From: Limnohabitans sp. G3-2
Lineage (GTDB): Bacteria > Pseudomonadota > Gammaproteobacteria > Burkholderiales > Burkholderiaceae_C
NCBI RefSeq assembly: GCF_002778275.1
Contig: NZ_NESG01000007.1
Location: 62,001-126,000 of the forward strand
Reading direction: 5' to 3'
DNA length: 64,000 nucleotides
Below are positions 56,637-64,000 of this stretch, in pieces. Position 1 is the first letter of the stretch; every line of letters starts with the position of its first letter. Made by a program: the position numbers and the translations under genes. Below the pieces are notes generated by a model that was not told where the DNA came from, did no database searches, and was given only the letters and a program-made list of their open reading frames with translations.

Positions 56637-57896
56637 ATGAATGCATCCCTGACTTTGACCCTGACGCTGGTGGTGGCCTTGCTGGCCCATGTGGCGCTCA
56701 AATTTTGGCTGAACGCCCGCCAGGTGCGCCATGTGGCCCGTCACCGTGATGCGGTGCCACAGGCTTACGCCGACACCATGGCCTTGGCCGACCACCAAAA
56801 AGCGGCCGATTACACCTTGGCCAAAGCCCGACTGTCGCAAATCGACATCGCCCTCGATGCGGCGGTGCTGCTGGGCTGGACGCTGCTGGGTGGTCTGGAT
56901 GCGCTCAACCAAGTGCTGTTGGGCTGGATGGGTCCGGGCATGGGGCAGCAAATCGCGCTGGTGTTGGGTTTCATGCTGGTCGGCGGTCTGATCGGATTGC
57001 CGCTGTCGCTCATGCAGACTTTTGGCGTGGAGCAGCGCTTTGGCTTCAACAAAATCACTATCGCTTTGTGGCTGGCCGATGGGGTCAAGGGCCTGGCGCT
57101 GGGTTTGGTGTTGGGCTTGCCGCTTTTGTGGGTGGTGCTGTGGCTCATGCAAGCCGGGGGGCCATGGTGGTGGCTGTGGGCTTGGGGCGTGCTGGTGGCT
57201 TGGCAGCTGTTTTTGATGGCCATTGCGCCCAATGTGATCATGCCGCTGTTCAATAAATTCACACCCCTGGAAGACGAGACGCTCAAGGCCCGCGTCCAGG
57301 CCTTGATGCAACGCTCAGGGTTCACGGCCAAAGGTTTTTTTGTCATGGACGGCAGTCGCCGCTCAGCGCATTCCAATGCATTTTTCACAGGCTTTGGCGC
57401 CAGCAAGCGCGTGGTGTTTTTCGACACCTTGCTCAAGCAACTGAGCCCGGCCGAAATGGAAGCGGTGCTGGCCCATGAGTTGGGCCACTTCAAACACAAA
57501 CACATCGTCAAGATGATGGCCAGCAGCTTTGCCATGACGCTGGCGGGTTTGGCGCTGCTCGGTTGGTTGGCCCAGCAGGTTTGGTTCTACACAGGCCTGG
57601 GCGTGATGCCCCATTTGTCGGGCAGCAACGATGCGCTGGCGCTGGTCTTGTTCATGTTGGTCACGCCCGTGTTCACTTTGTTCTTGGCCCCTGTGTCGTC
57701 CTGGCGCTCACGCCAGCAGGAGTTTGAAGCCGATGCCTATGCCTTGTCGCAAACCCCGGGTAAGGACTTGTCTTCGGCCCTGCTCAAGTTGTACCAGGAC
57801 AATGCCTCGACCCTCACGCCCGACCCTTGGTATGTGAAGTTTTATTACTCGCACCCTCCGGCCAGCGAGCGTTTGCTGAGGATGAAAACCGCATGA
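56637..57896 (+). CDS. M48 family zinc metalloprotease (Ste24/CAAX prenyl protease-like)
   Basis: 419 residues with about seven hydrophobic segments. Zinc site EAVLAHELGHFKHKHIVKMM (HExxH) and the third ligand in RQQEFEADAYALS; the family's FNKFTPLED and SRRSAHSNAFFTGFG are also present. Inner-membrane protease of the Ste24 group, thought to act in membrane protein quality control. TACAAT lies 6 bases before the ATG. ATGA overlap with the next gene. Confidence 0.93.
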   Translation: MNASLTLTLTLVVALLAHVALKFWLNARQVRHVARHRDAVPQAYADTMALADHQKAADYTLAKARLSQIDIALDAAVLLGWTLLGGLDALNQVLLGWMGPGMGQQIALVLGFMLVGGLIGLPLSLMQTFGVEQRFGFNKITIALWLADGVKGLALGLVLGLPLLWVVLWLMQAGGPWWWLWAWGVLVAWQLFLMAIAPNVIMPLFNKFTPLEDETLKARVQALMQRSGFTAKGFFVMDGSRRSAHSNAFFTGFGASKRVVFFDTLLKQLSPAEMEAVLAHELGHFKHKHIVKMMASSFAMTLAGLALLGWLAQQVWFYTGLGVMPHLSGSNDALALVLFMLVTPVFTLFLAPVSSWRSRQQEFEADAYALSQTPGKDLSSALLKLYQDNASTLTPDPWYVKFYYSHPPASERLLRMKTA

Positions 57897-58204
57897 GCAC
57901 GCCAGAAGTTCGCGCCCTCAAACCCACCGAGGTGATCATGGCGCTCAGCCAGGTGTCGGGCTGGCGATTGTCGGGTGATGGCGACAACATCGCCATCGAA
58001 AAGGCCTTTGACTTTGTCGAACACACCCACGCATTGCTCTTCGTCAACAGCGTGGGCTGGTTGTCTGAAAAGCTCAACCACCACCCGGAGCTGGTGCTGA
58101 CCTACCGCCGCTGCGTGGTGCGCTGGAACACGCACGATGTGCGCGGCTTGAGCCGACTGGATTTTGATGCCGCGACCCAGACCGATGCCTTGTTACCGGC
58201 ATGA
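57893..58204 (+). CDS. 4a-hydroxytetrahydrobiopterin dehydratase (pterin carbinolamine dehydratase)
   Basis: 103 residues. Dehydrates the pterin carbinolamine formed by aromatic amino acid hydroxylases, and also occurs in moonlighting roles. The active-site pattern EKLNHHPELVLTYRRCVVRW followed by NTHDVRGLSRLDFD is complete. No phhA is in the window. It sits between the M48 protease and rsgA, overlapping the former. Confidence 0.92.
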   Translation: MSTPEVRALKPTEVIMALSQVSGWRLSGDGDNIAIEKAFDFVEHTHALLFVNSVGWLSEKLNHHPELVLTYRRCVVRWNTHDVRGLSRLDFDAATQTDALLPA

Positions 58205-58210
58205 TGCGGC

Positions 58211-59191
58211 ATGAATAAACCCAAAGCGCGCCCGGCCTTGCCCCTGGCCCACGATCTCGAGCCGGGCTTGGTGGTCGCAACCTATGGCCGCCACTGCCTG
58301 GTGGAAACACCCGAAGGACGGCGCCTGATCTGCCACCCCCGTGGCAAGAAAAACCAAGTGGTGGTGGGTGACCAAGTGCTCTGGCAAATCGCAGGCGACG
58401 AGGGCAGCATCGAAAAATTGCTGGAGCGCCGCAACCTGTTTTACCGGCAAGACGAAATCCGCACCAAATCTTTCGCGGCCAACCTCGACCGCGTGCTGAT
58501 CCTGATCGCTGCCGACCCTGAGTATTCGGAAAGCCAGCTCTCACGGGCCTTGGTGGCTGCTGAGGCCGAGCGCATCACGCCCATCATTGCACTCAACAAA
58601 AGCGATCTGGCCCAAGCCTTTGCCCAAGCATGGGAGCGACTGGCCCCCTATCGCGCCATGGGCTACAGCGTCATGCCCATCAGCCTGAGCCCGCGCAGCC
58701 CGGTGGCCGACGATGGCGTGGCCGCCTTGTGTGGACATTTGCAAGGACTGACCACGCTGGTGCTGGGGCCTTCGGGCAGCGGTAAAAGCACGTTGATCAA
58801 CCGCTTGGTGCCCGATGCGCAGGTGGAAACGGGTGAGATATCGCTGGCGCTCAACTCGGGCAAACACACCACGACGAGCACCCGCTGGTACTGGGTGCCC
58901 GCTCTCGATGCAAGCGCTGCTCAGGGCGCTGGACGAACGGCCTTGATTGATTCACCTGGTTTTCAGGAGTTTGGCCTGCACCACATTGAACCCACCCGCC
59001 TGGCCGACTGCATGCCCGATTTGCGCAAGCACTTGGGGGGCTGCAAGTTTTACAACTGCACGCATTTGCACGAACCCGGCTGTGCGGTGTTGGCGCAAGT
59101 AGAAACCGAGCAGCACGTTGGCACCATCAGCGCACGCCGTCACCGCATTTACGCACAGCTGTTTGAAGAGCTGGGCCAGCAGCGCTGGTAA
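58211..59191 (+). CDS. rsgA: Small ribosomal subunit biogenesis GTPase RsgA
   Basis: 326 residues. Circularly permuted GTPase for 30S maturation. OB fold first (GLVVATYGRHCLVETPEG), then G4 ALNKSDL before G1 LGPSGSGKSTLINRL, G3 DSPGFQEFGL, and the zinc motif GGCKFYNCTHLHEPGCAV. Six bases behind the dehydratase; converges with the CobD-like gene at 11 bases, so no terminator separates them. Confidence 0.97.
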   Translation: MNKPKARPALPLAHDLEPGLVVATYGRHCLVETPEGRRLICHPRGKKNQVVVGDQVLWQIAGDEGSIEKLLERRNLFYRQDEIRTKSFAANLDRVLILIAADPEYSESQLSRALVAAEAERITPIIALNKSDLAQAFAQAWERLAPYRAMGYSVMPISLSPRSPVADDGVAALCGHLQGLTTLVLGPSGSGKSTLINRLVPDAQVETGEISLALNSGKHTTTSTRWYWVPALDASAAQGAGRTALIDSPGFQEFGLHHIEPTRLADCMPDLRKHLGGCKFYNCTHLHEPGCAVLAQVETEQHVGTISARRHRIYAQLFEELGQQRW

Positions 59192-59202
59192 CCCTGTGCG
59201 TC

Positions 59203-60168
59203 TCAGCCCAACAGATTGGCCATGGTCAACAAAGCCACCAGCACCAGCCACATGATGACCGTGCGCCAAACCAGACCCACCACTTGGGCAAAGTGAGCCA
59301 CTTCTGGCGTGCGGCCAGGCGTGCTGCTGCCGCCCGATGGGGGCACCGCTTCCTCGTCTTGTTGGGTGGCTTGCAAGGGGGCGCCACCCAAACGGATGTT
59401 GATCGCGCCAGCAGTGGCCGCCAAGATGACCCCATCGTTGTCTTCCGGAAAGTTTTGCGCATGGTTGCGCCAGCCATCCATGGCGTCTTCAAAACTGCCG
59501 ACAATGGCAAAACCCAAAGCCGTCATCCGCGATGGCAGCCAGTCCAAGGCCAGCCAGGCCCTCGAAGCCACTGAGCGCAGCGCCTCGCTGGCCAAGGCGC
59601 CATCGGCGGCGGGCTCTTGCCAACGCCGTTGCGCCAGTTCAGTGAGGCGATAAACCACGGCGCCCAAGGGCCCCAAGCCCACGATGGACAAAGCCGTGTA
59701 CCAAAAGAACACCCCAAACACATGCCGATGGGCAGCGATCATGGAGTATTCAATGACATGGCGCACGATTTCGCTGCGCGGAATTTGTCCGACCTGCACT
59801 TGTTGCCATTCGGCCAGCTTTTCGCGGGCCTGGTTTTCATCACCGTTTTCGAGCGCTTCGCGAATGGCTGTGAAATGGTGACTGAACTGTCGAAAACCCA
59901 AGGTCAGATACAGCAGCGCCACATTCCAAACCACGGCGAACAACCACCCCAAACCCCACTCTAGGCTCCAGTGCACCACCATGGTCAAAAGGGCGGGTCC
60001 GACGACCGTGATGCCCCAAGTGATCCAGGCTTGGTGCTGAACACCGGCGTCAAATGTGCGGGCACCCCAAGCGATCCACCGGTTCATGGTGGTGTAAATC
60101 ACGTTGACCGGGTTCAGCGGTCGGGCCTGCTCCAGCACCAAGGCCAGCAGAATGGCAAAAAAACTCAT
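59203..60168 (-). CDS. CobD/CbiB family membrane protein
   Basis: 321 residues, four or five spans. LDPVNxIY-like LNPVNVIYTTMNRWIAWGA at 19-37, RSEIVRHVIEYSMIAAHRHVFGVFFWY and LDWLPSRMTALGFAIVGSFEDA match CobD/CbiB, the adenosylcobinamide phosphate synthase family. No other cobalamin genes are near, and betaproteobacteria often carry this CobD-like paralog with the Nudix gene, so its true role may differ. ATG 60168 with GAGGAAG upstream. Confidence 0.85.
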   Translation of the reverse strand: MSFFAILLALVLEQARPLNPVNVIYTTMNRWIAWGARTFDAGVQHQAWITWGITVVGPALLTMVVHWSLEWGLGWLFAVVWNVALLYLTLGFRQFSHHFTAIREALENGDENQAREKLAEWQQVQVGQIPRSEIVRHVIEYSMIAAHRHVFGVFFWYTALSIVGLGPLGAVVYRLTELAQRRWQEPAADGALASEALRSVASRAWLALDWLPSRMTALGFAIVGSFEDAMDGWRNHAQNFPEDNDGVILAATAGAINIRLGGAPLQATQQDEEAVPPSGGSSTPGRTPEVAHFAQVVGLVWRTVIMWLVLVALLTMANLLG

Positions 60169-60175
60169 GGCTTCC

Positions 60176-60901
60176 TCATTGCACTGGGTTGACCACCAGA
60201 AAACGGTAGAAGTTACGAAGCATAGCGGCAGTCGCTCCCCAAATGAAACGCTCCACCGCTTCGCTTTGCCCATTGGGGCCCAAGCGAGCTTCGTGGTAGG
60301 GCATGGAGAACCATTGCCGTTGTTGGCCCTGCCAGTCCACTTGATGGCGGCGGTGGTTTGCCGGGTTCATCAAAAAAGACAGGGGCACCTCGAACACATC
60401 CTGCACTTCGTCTGGATTGGGCGTCAATTCGAAATCGGGCGAGACCAGCGCAATCACGGGTGTCACCCAAAAGGCGGTGCCCGTCACATAGACCGGTAAT
60501 TCACCTAGCACTTGCACATGTTGAGGGGCCAGTCCGACCTCTTCTTGTGCTTCGCGCAGCGCCGTGGCTTGATGGTTGGCATCTTCACGGTCCACCTTGC
60601 CGCCAGGAAATGCAATTTGCCCAGAGTGCGTGCTCATGTGCGTGGCCCGCTGTGTCAGCAAAACGGTGGACTGCGCCACATCTGTCCCCCGCATCACGAT
60701 GGGGACCAAGACGGCGGCTTGGGCTGGGGCCCGGGTGGAGAACGATGTTTCCCTTTCAACCTCGGGCTGCCAAACGGGGGGCTTGGCAAACCGCGCTCGC
60801 AGAGCATGAGGCGACAGGTGTGCAGACGGCACGGCCGGCATATCGTGGTCGATGCGCCAAACAGGAACATTGCGGGGATCAAAAGACGGTGGGGAAGACA
60901 C
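60176..60901 (-). CDS. Nudix hydrolase, CoA pyrophosphatase-like
   Basis: 241 residues. The Nudix box GGKVDREDANHQATALREAQEEVGL-type is at about 101-125 (G5-E7-REx2EE). LTQRATHMSTHSGQIAFPGG just before it is the CoA-pyrophosphatase (NudL) signature. Start GTG 60901; TATAAA lies 8 bases upstream with no Shine-Dalgarno. It precedes the CobD-like gene by seven bases. Confidence 0.92.
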   Translation of the reverse strand: MSSPPSFDPRNVPVWRIDHDMPAVPSAHLSPHALRARFAKPPVWQPEVERETSFSTRAPAQAAVLVPIVMRGTDVAQSTVLLTQRATHMSTHSGQIAFPGGKVDREDANHQATALREAQEEVGLAPQHVQVLGELPVYVTGTAFWVTPVIALVSPDFELTPNPDEVQDVFEVPLSFLMNPANHRRHQVDWQGQQRQWFSMPYHEARLGPNGQSEAVERFIWGATAAMLRNFYRFLVVNPVQ

Positions 60902-60998
60902 AGTCGGTGTTTATAACCGACACAGACGCGGCCCGCTTTAAAATGGCCCTTGCTGCATTTTTTAGCAGCGCTATTTTTTATTGATTTAGGTTTACAGC

Positions 60999-61901
60999 AT
61001 GAAGCGTGACTATTTTTCGCACAACACCTCGTCCGAGCGCCGTTTTGGCGAACACCGCTCCGGCACCTGCATGGCGCTCATCGATGGTCGGTTTTTGATT
61101 TGGATGGCCCAGCAAGGCGCCGTGGGCACCACGGGCGAGACGGTCAATCGCCAGGGCTTGCTCAGCTTGCTCTCACAAGCGCTGGCACATGCCGGATTGG
61201 ATGTGGATTTGCGCCGAATTTATTGGTACAGCGACCGCTCGGACGGGCTGATCATCGACGACCAGATTGTTCGTTTGGTGCAAACCCACGATGCCGACGG
61301 CGGTGCTTCATTGCTGCGCTCTCTCGGTCACGACCTGAAACAGCTGGCCGAACACCATGCGTGTGACCACGTGCTGGTGGCCAGCGATGACGAGCGCTTC
61401 TTGGCCACCATCGATGAAGCCCAACTCAGTGGCGTGAGCGTGCATTTGCTGGCCGACGAGTCCGCCCGCAACATGCCACAAATGGTGCGTACCGATCCGG
61501 GTTGGGCCCGCTTGTTGGCGCAGGCAGACCGTCGCGTCATGGTCAACTCGCAGGCGCTGGCCGACATGCTGCAGGGCAAGCTGCCCACGGGCATGGGCTT
61601 GGCTGTGGAGGATGTGGAAGAACTGCGCAAATCGATGCACGAAGTCATCACCGCTTGGTGGGCCGATGAGCCCGAGGATTTGCGCGAAGACTTGCGTGAC
61701 GCATTGCAAGTGAGCCGAGGCGTACCGCAAGAGGTGGACCGTCAGCTTTTGCTGCGCATGCGTCAGCGTTTGGCCCGTGCCTTGAGCTTGCCCGAGAAGA
61801 AAATGCTGCGTGAAACCCTGCGCGCTGTGGTTTCTGACCCTGCGGTGGGCGCAGCGCCTGCATCCTCTGGCGATGGGTTCCCGCCAGACAGCGAAGCGTG
61901 A
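60999..61901 (+). CDS. NYN domain protein (PIN-like ribonuclease fold)
   Basis: 300 residues. The N-terminal part (about 20-170) has the NYN/LabA pattern: MALIDGRFLIW with a first Asp, IYWYSDRSDG, and VLVASDDERFLATIDEAQLSGVSVHLL with the later acidic pair. The C-terminal 130 residues are helical and charged, ending Pro/Ser-rich. NYN proteins are often RNA-processing nucleases; no direct evidence here. A TAAAAT box lies about 55 bases upstream. Clear terminator behind. Confidence 0.85.
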   Translation: MKRDYFSHNTSSERRFGEHRSGTCMALIDGRFLIWMAQQGAVGTTGETVNRQGLLSLLSQALAHAGLDVDLRRIYWYSDRSDGLIIDDQIVRLVQTHDADGGASLLRSLGHDLKQLAEHHACDHVLVASDDERFLATIDEAQLSGVSVHLLADESARNMPQMVRTDPGWARLLAQADRRVMVNSQALADMLQGKLPTGMGLAVEDVEELRKSMHEVITAWWADEPEDLREDLRDALQVSRGVPQEVDRQLLLRMRQRLARALSLPEKKMLRETLRAVVSDPAVGAAPASSGDGFPPDSEA

Positions 61902-61936
61902 TTCAGCACGCAAGCCCATGGCTTGCGCCCATGAAA

Positions 61937-61978
61937 GTCAAAAGGCCCCTGACACGCCAGCGTCAGGGGCCTTTTGAC
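61937..61978. terminator. Bidirectional terminator between the NYN gene and fbp
   Basis: Perfect 17-base inverted repeat GTCAAAAGGCCCCTGAC around an 8-base loop, between two convergent stops. Confidence 0.85.
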
Positions 61979-62015
61979 GGGTGAGCTGCATCCGCCAAGC
62001 GGCACAGCCCAGCGC

Positions 62016-63023
62016 TCATGCCTTCGCGTGGTAGGCCGTCACGCGATCGACTTCGTTCTTGGAGCCGAGGATGACACTCACGCGTTCGTGCAATTGGCCC
62101 GGTTGCAGGTCGAGAATGCGGGTTTGGCCGTTGGTCGATGCGCCGCCGGCTTGCTCGATCAGCCAGCTCATGGGGTTGGCCTCGTACAGCAGGCGCAGTT
62201 TTCCAGGTTTGTGCGGCTCGCGCTTGTCCCAGGGGTACATGAACACACCGCCGCGGGTCAGGATCCGGTGCACATCGGCCACCATGGAGGCGATCCAGCG
62301 CATGTTGAAGTCCTTGCCGCGCGGACCATCCTTGCCTTGCAGACATTCGTCGATGTAGCGGCGCACCGGCTCGTCCCAGTGGCGCATATTGCTCATGTTG
62401 ATGGCAAATTCCTTGGTGTCTGCAGGCACTTGCACATTTTCTTGGGTGAGCACAAAAGAGCCTTGTTCGCGGTCCAGGGTGAACATGGCCACGCCATCGC
62501 CCACCGTGAGCACCAGCGTGGTTTGGGGGCCGTACACGCAATAGCCTGCGGCCACCTGGTTCTTGCCGGGTTGCAAAAAGTCTTGCTCGGTCACGCCTTG
62601 GCTGTCATCGGCTTTTTTCAGCACGCTGAAGATGGTGCCAATGCTGACGTTCACATCGATGTTGGACGAGCCGTCCAGTGGGTCAAACATCAGCAGATAC
62701 TCGCCCTGAGGATAGCGGTTGGGCACCAGATAGATGCTGTCCATCTCTTCGCTGGCCATGGCGGCCAGATGCCCACCCCATTCGTTGGCTTCGAGCAGCA
62801 CTTCGTTGGCGATGATGTCGAGTTTCTTTTGGACTTCACCCTGCACGTTCTCGCTGTCAGCACTGCCCAGGACGCCGCCCAATGCGCCCTTGTTCACCGC
62901 GTGGCTGATGCTTTTGCAGGCCCGGGCGACCACTTCCAGCAAGAGGCGCAAATCGGCCGGGATATGGCCTTTGTCGCGTTGCTGTTCGACCAGGTAGCGG
63001 GAGAGGGAAATTTTGCTGCTCAT
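62016..63023 (-). CDS. fbp: Fructose-1,6-bisphosphatase class I
   Basis: 335 residues. Gluconeogenic (and, if present, Calvin-cycle) hydrolysis of fructose 1,6-bisphosphate. Metal and substrate site [20 protein letters not shown] near 110-130 and [28 protein letters not shown] near 255-275. Start ATG 63023: AAGGA is seven bases upstream; the ATG six bases earlier would have no spacing to it. Gap of 28 bases to pepN. Confidence 0.97.
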   Translation of the reverse strand: MSSKISLSRYLVEQQRDKGHIPADLRLLLEVVARACKSISHAVNKGALGGVLGSADSENVQGEVQKKLDIIANEVLLEANEWGGHLAAMASEEMDSIYLVPNRYPQGEYLLMFDPLDGSSNIDVNVSIGTIFSVLKKADDSQGVTEQDFLQPGKNQVAAGYCVYGPQTTLVLTVGDGVAMFTLDREQGSFVLTQENVQVPADTKEFAINMSNMRHWDEPVRRYIDECLQGKDGPRGKDFNMRWIASMVADVHRILTRGGVFMYPWDKREPHKPGKLRLLYEANPMSWLIEQAGGASTNGQTRILDLQPGQLHERVSVILGSKNEVDRVTAYHAKA

Positions 63024-63051
63024 GTTCATTCCTTGGCTTGAAGCTGCGCGA

Positions 63052-64000
63052 TCAAGCCGCACTCAGCGCACGGCTGATGACTTCGCGCACGTCGTTGGAG
63101 AGATCCGCTTTGGCCGCCACGCGCTCGATGGCCACCTTGGCCGCACTTCGATAGGGTTCGGCCAGTCGGCTCCAGCGGTCCATGGCGCGGGCCAGGCGGG
63201 CGGCCACTTGCGGGTTGATGGCGTCCAGCGCCAGCACCTGTTCGCTCCAATACACATAGCCCGCAGCATCGGCGCGGTGAAAACCTGCCGGGTTGGCGCT
63301 GCAGTAGCTGAAGATCAGGCTGCGCGCGCGGTTGGGATTGCGCAGGCTGAAGTCGGCATGTTGCATCAGCTGGCGCACCCGAGGCAGCACGTCGCCTGCA
63401 CGGTCGGGGGCGCTGGCTTGGAGCGCAAACCATTTGTCGATGACCAAGGCTTCTTGTTGAAATTGTTTGTGGAACAGGGCCAATGCGTCTTGCGCCAAAG
63501 CATGGCCGCTGACCACCAAGGCCGACAGGGCATTGAAGCGGTCCGTCATGTTGCCCGCATCTTTGAACTGTTGGTAGACCCGACCGGGTGTCACGGCGTC
63601 GCCGCTGCGCGCAGCAGCCACACACAGCATGCCCATCGCCAAACCAGCCAAGGCGCGGCGCCCGCTGGACTTCGCGTCGGGCGAGTAAGCGCCGTTGTTC
63701 TTGTGCGCGTCCCATGCCCATTGCCAGTCGGCCTGCAAGGCTGTGGCCAGTTGCAGTCGCATGGTTTCCCGCAAGGCATGCACGCGCTGCGGGTCCACCA
63801 CATCCAGCTGGTCGGCGATGTAGTTTTCCGAAGGCAGGGTGAGCGCCAAGTCCTTGAAGGCGGCATCCAACTCGGGGTGGCGCAACACATTGCGCAAGGC
63901 GGCCACCAAGGCGTCGGACAGCACGGGCATTCCGGTCAGGTCCTTGTTTTGCTGGATGGCCCCCAAGGCGCTTTGCAGCATCAGGCGTTGACCGGCTTCC
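63052..64000 (-). CDS. pepN: Aminopeptidase N, C-terminal part (5' end outside window)
   Basis: Last 315 or so residues of an M1 aminopeptidase; the catalytic HExxH part lies right of the window. This helical repeat domain of bacterial PepN is recognised by [53 protein letters not shown] and the closing [28 protein letters not shown]-type segment (split here for length). fbp follows on the same strand. Confidence 0.93.
   Translation of the reverse strand, partial: EAGQRLMLQSALGAIQQNKDLTGMPVLSDALVAALRNVLRHPELDAAFKDLALTLPSENYIADQLDVVDPQRVHALRETMRLQLATALQADWQWAWDAHKNNGAYSPDAKSSGRRALAGLAMGMLCVAAARSGDAVTPGRVYQQFKDAGNMTDRFNALSALVVSGHALAQDALALFHKQFQQEALVIDKWFALQASAPDRAGDVLPRVRQLMQHADFSLRNPNRARSLIFSYCSANPAGFHRADAAGYVYWSEQVLALDAINPQVAARLARAMDRWSRLAEPYRSAAKVAIERVAAKADLSNDVREVISRALSAA

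Overview
The window is a dense, gene-after-gene stretch of chromosome from a betaproteobacterium, almost certainly Burkholderiales and most likely Comamonadaceae (Limnohabitans/Curvibacter/Rhodoferax-like). The reasons are the GC-rich third positions, the gene orders gntR-sdhCDAB-sdhE-gltA, leuCDB-asd-fimV-truA-trpF-trpB-trpA-accD and rpsP-rimM-trmD-rplS, and the DUF3579 gene between argD and rpsT. I see no rRNA, tRNA, CRISPR array, insertion sequence, phage or integrase gene, so this is core genome with a small accessory catabolic patch at about 26.6-36 kb. The first gene (nagZ) and the last (pepN) are cut by the window edges.

Layout. 1-3.8 kb: end of nagZ, a small membrane protein, lysS, a Lon-substrate-domain protein and a divergent YggT. 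3.9-16.3 kb, all on the minus strand: gltA, leuC, leuD, leuB, asd, fimV-like, truA, trpF, trpB, trpA, accD, with several stop/start overlaps. Between leuB and asd lies an unannotated 33-codon leader peptide ending in AITIKTTTIKG. 16.3-26.5 kb is a TCA-cycle block: sdhC-D-A-B-E-gltA on the minus strand behind a GntR/UTRA regulator, and divergently mdh, a CitE-like lyase, a secreted unknown and acnB. 26.6-33 kb: a Tat-type metallo-hydrolase, an aldo/keto reductase, a flavin monooxygenase and a two-subunit molybdenum hydroxylase. 33-38.4 kb, minus strand: argD-argF-ykgJ followed by the tryptophan-to-anthranilate genes kynB-kynU-kynA.

38.5-48.3 kb: DUF3579, rpsT, murJ, SirB1-like, purM, then a tightly overlapping plus-strand chain (permease, hda, HAD phosphatase, pcnB, folK, DUF486). 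48.3-50 kb: a phosphate-uptake pair (DUF47 protein plus PiT transporter) behind a Pho-box-like repeat. 50-53.4 kb: a small membrane protein, a GNAT acetyltransferase and the ribosomal operon rpsP-rimM-trmD-rplS. 53.6-64 kb: a DEAD-box helicase with a structured leader, orn, an M48 protease, a pterin dehydratase, rsgA, CobD/CbiB-like, a Nudix hydrolase, a NYN-domain protein, fbp and the end of pepN.

The most interesting regulatory signals are: (1) the Thr/Ile/Lys-coding leader peptide and alternative hairpins before asd, which look like an attenuator sensing end products of the aspartate pathway; (2) the perfect palindrome TCTTATATAAGA, found abutting the -10 box of the gntR promoter and again abutting the -10 box of the DUF3579 gene 17 kb away, which predicts a shared regulon; (3) four long imperfect palindromes in intergenic gaps, two of them copies of one REP-like element; (4) a terminator-like hairpin in the argD leader. 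All functions are inferred from sequence recognition only; no database search or folding program was run.
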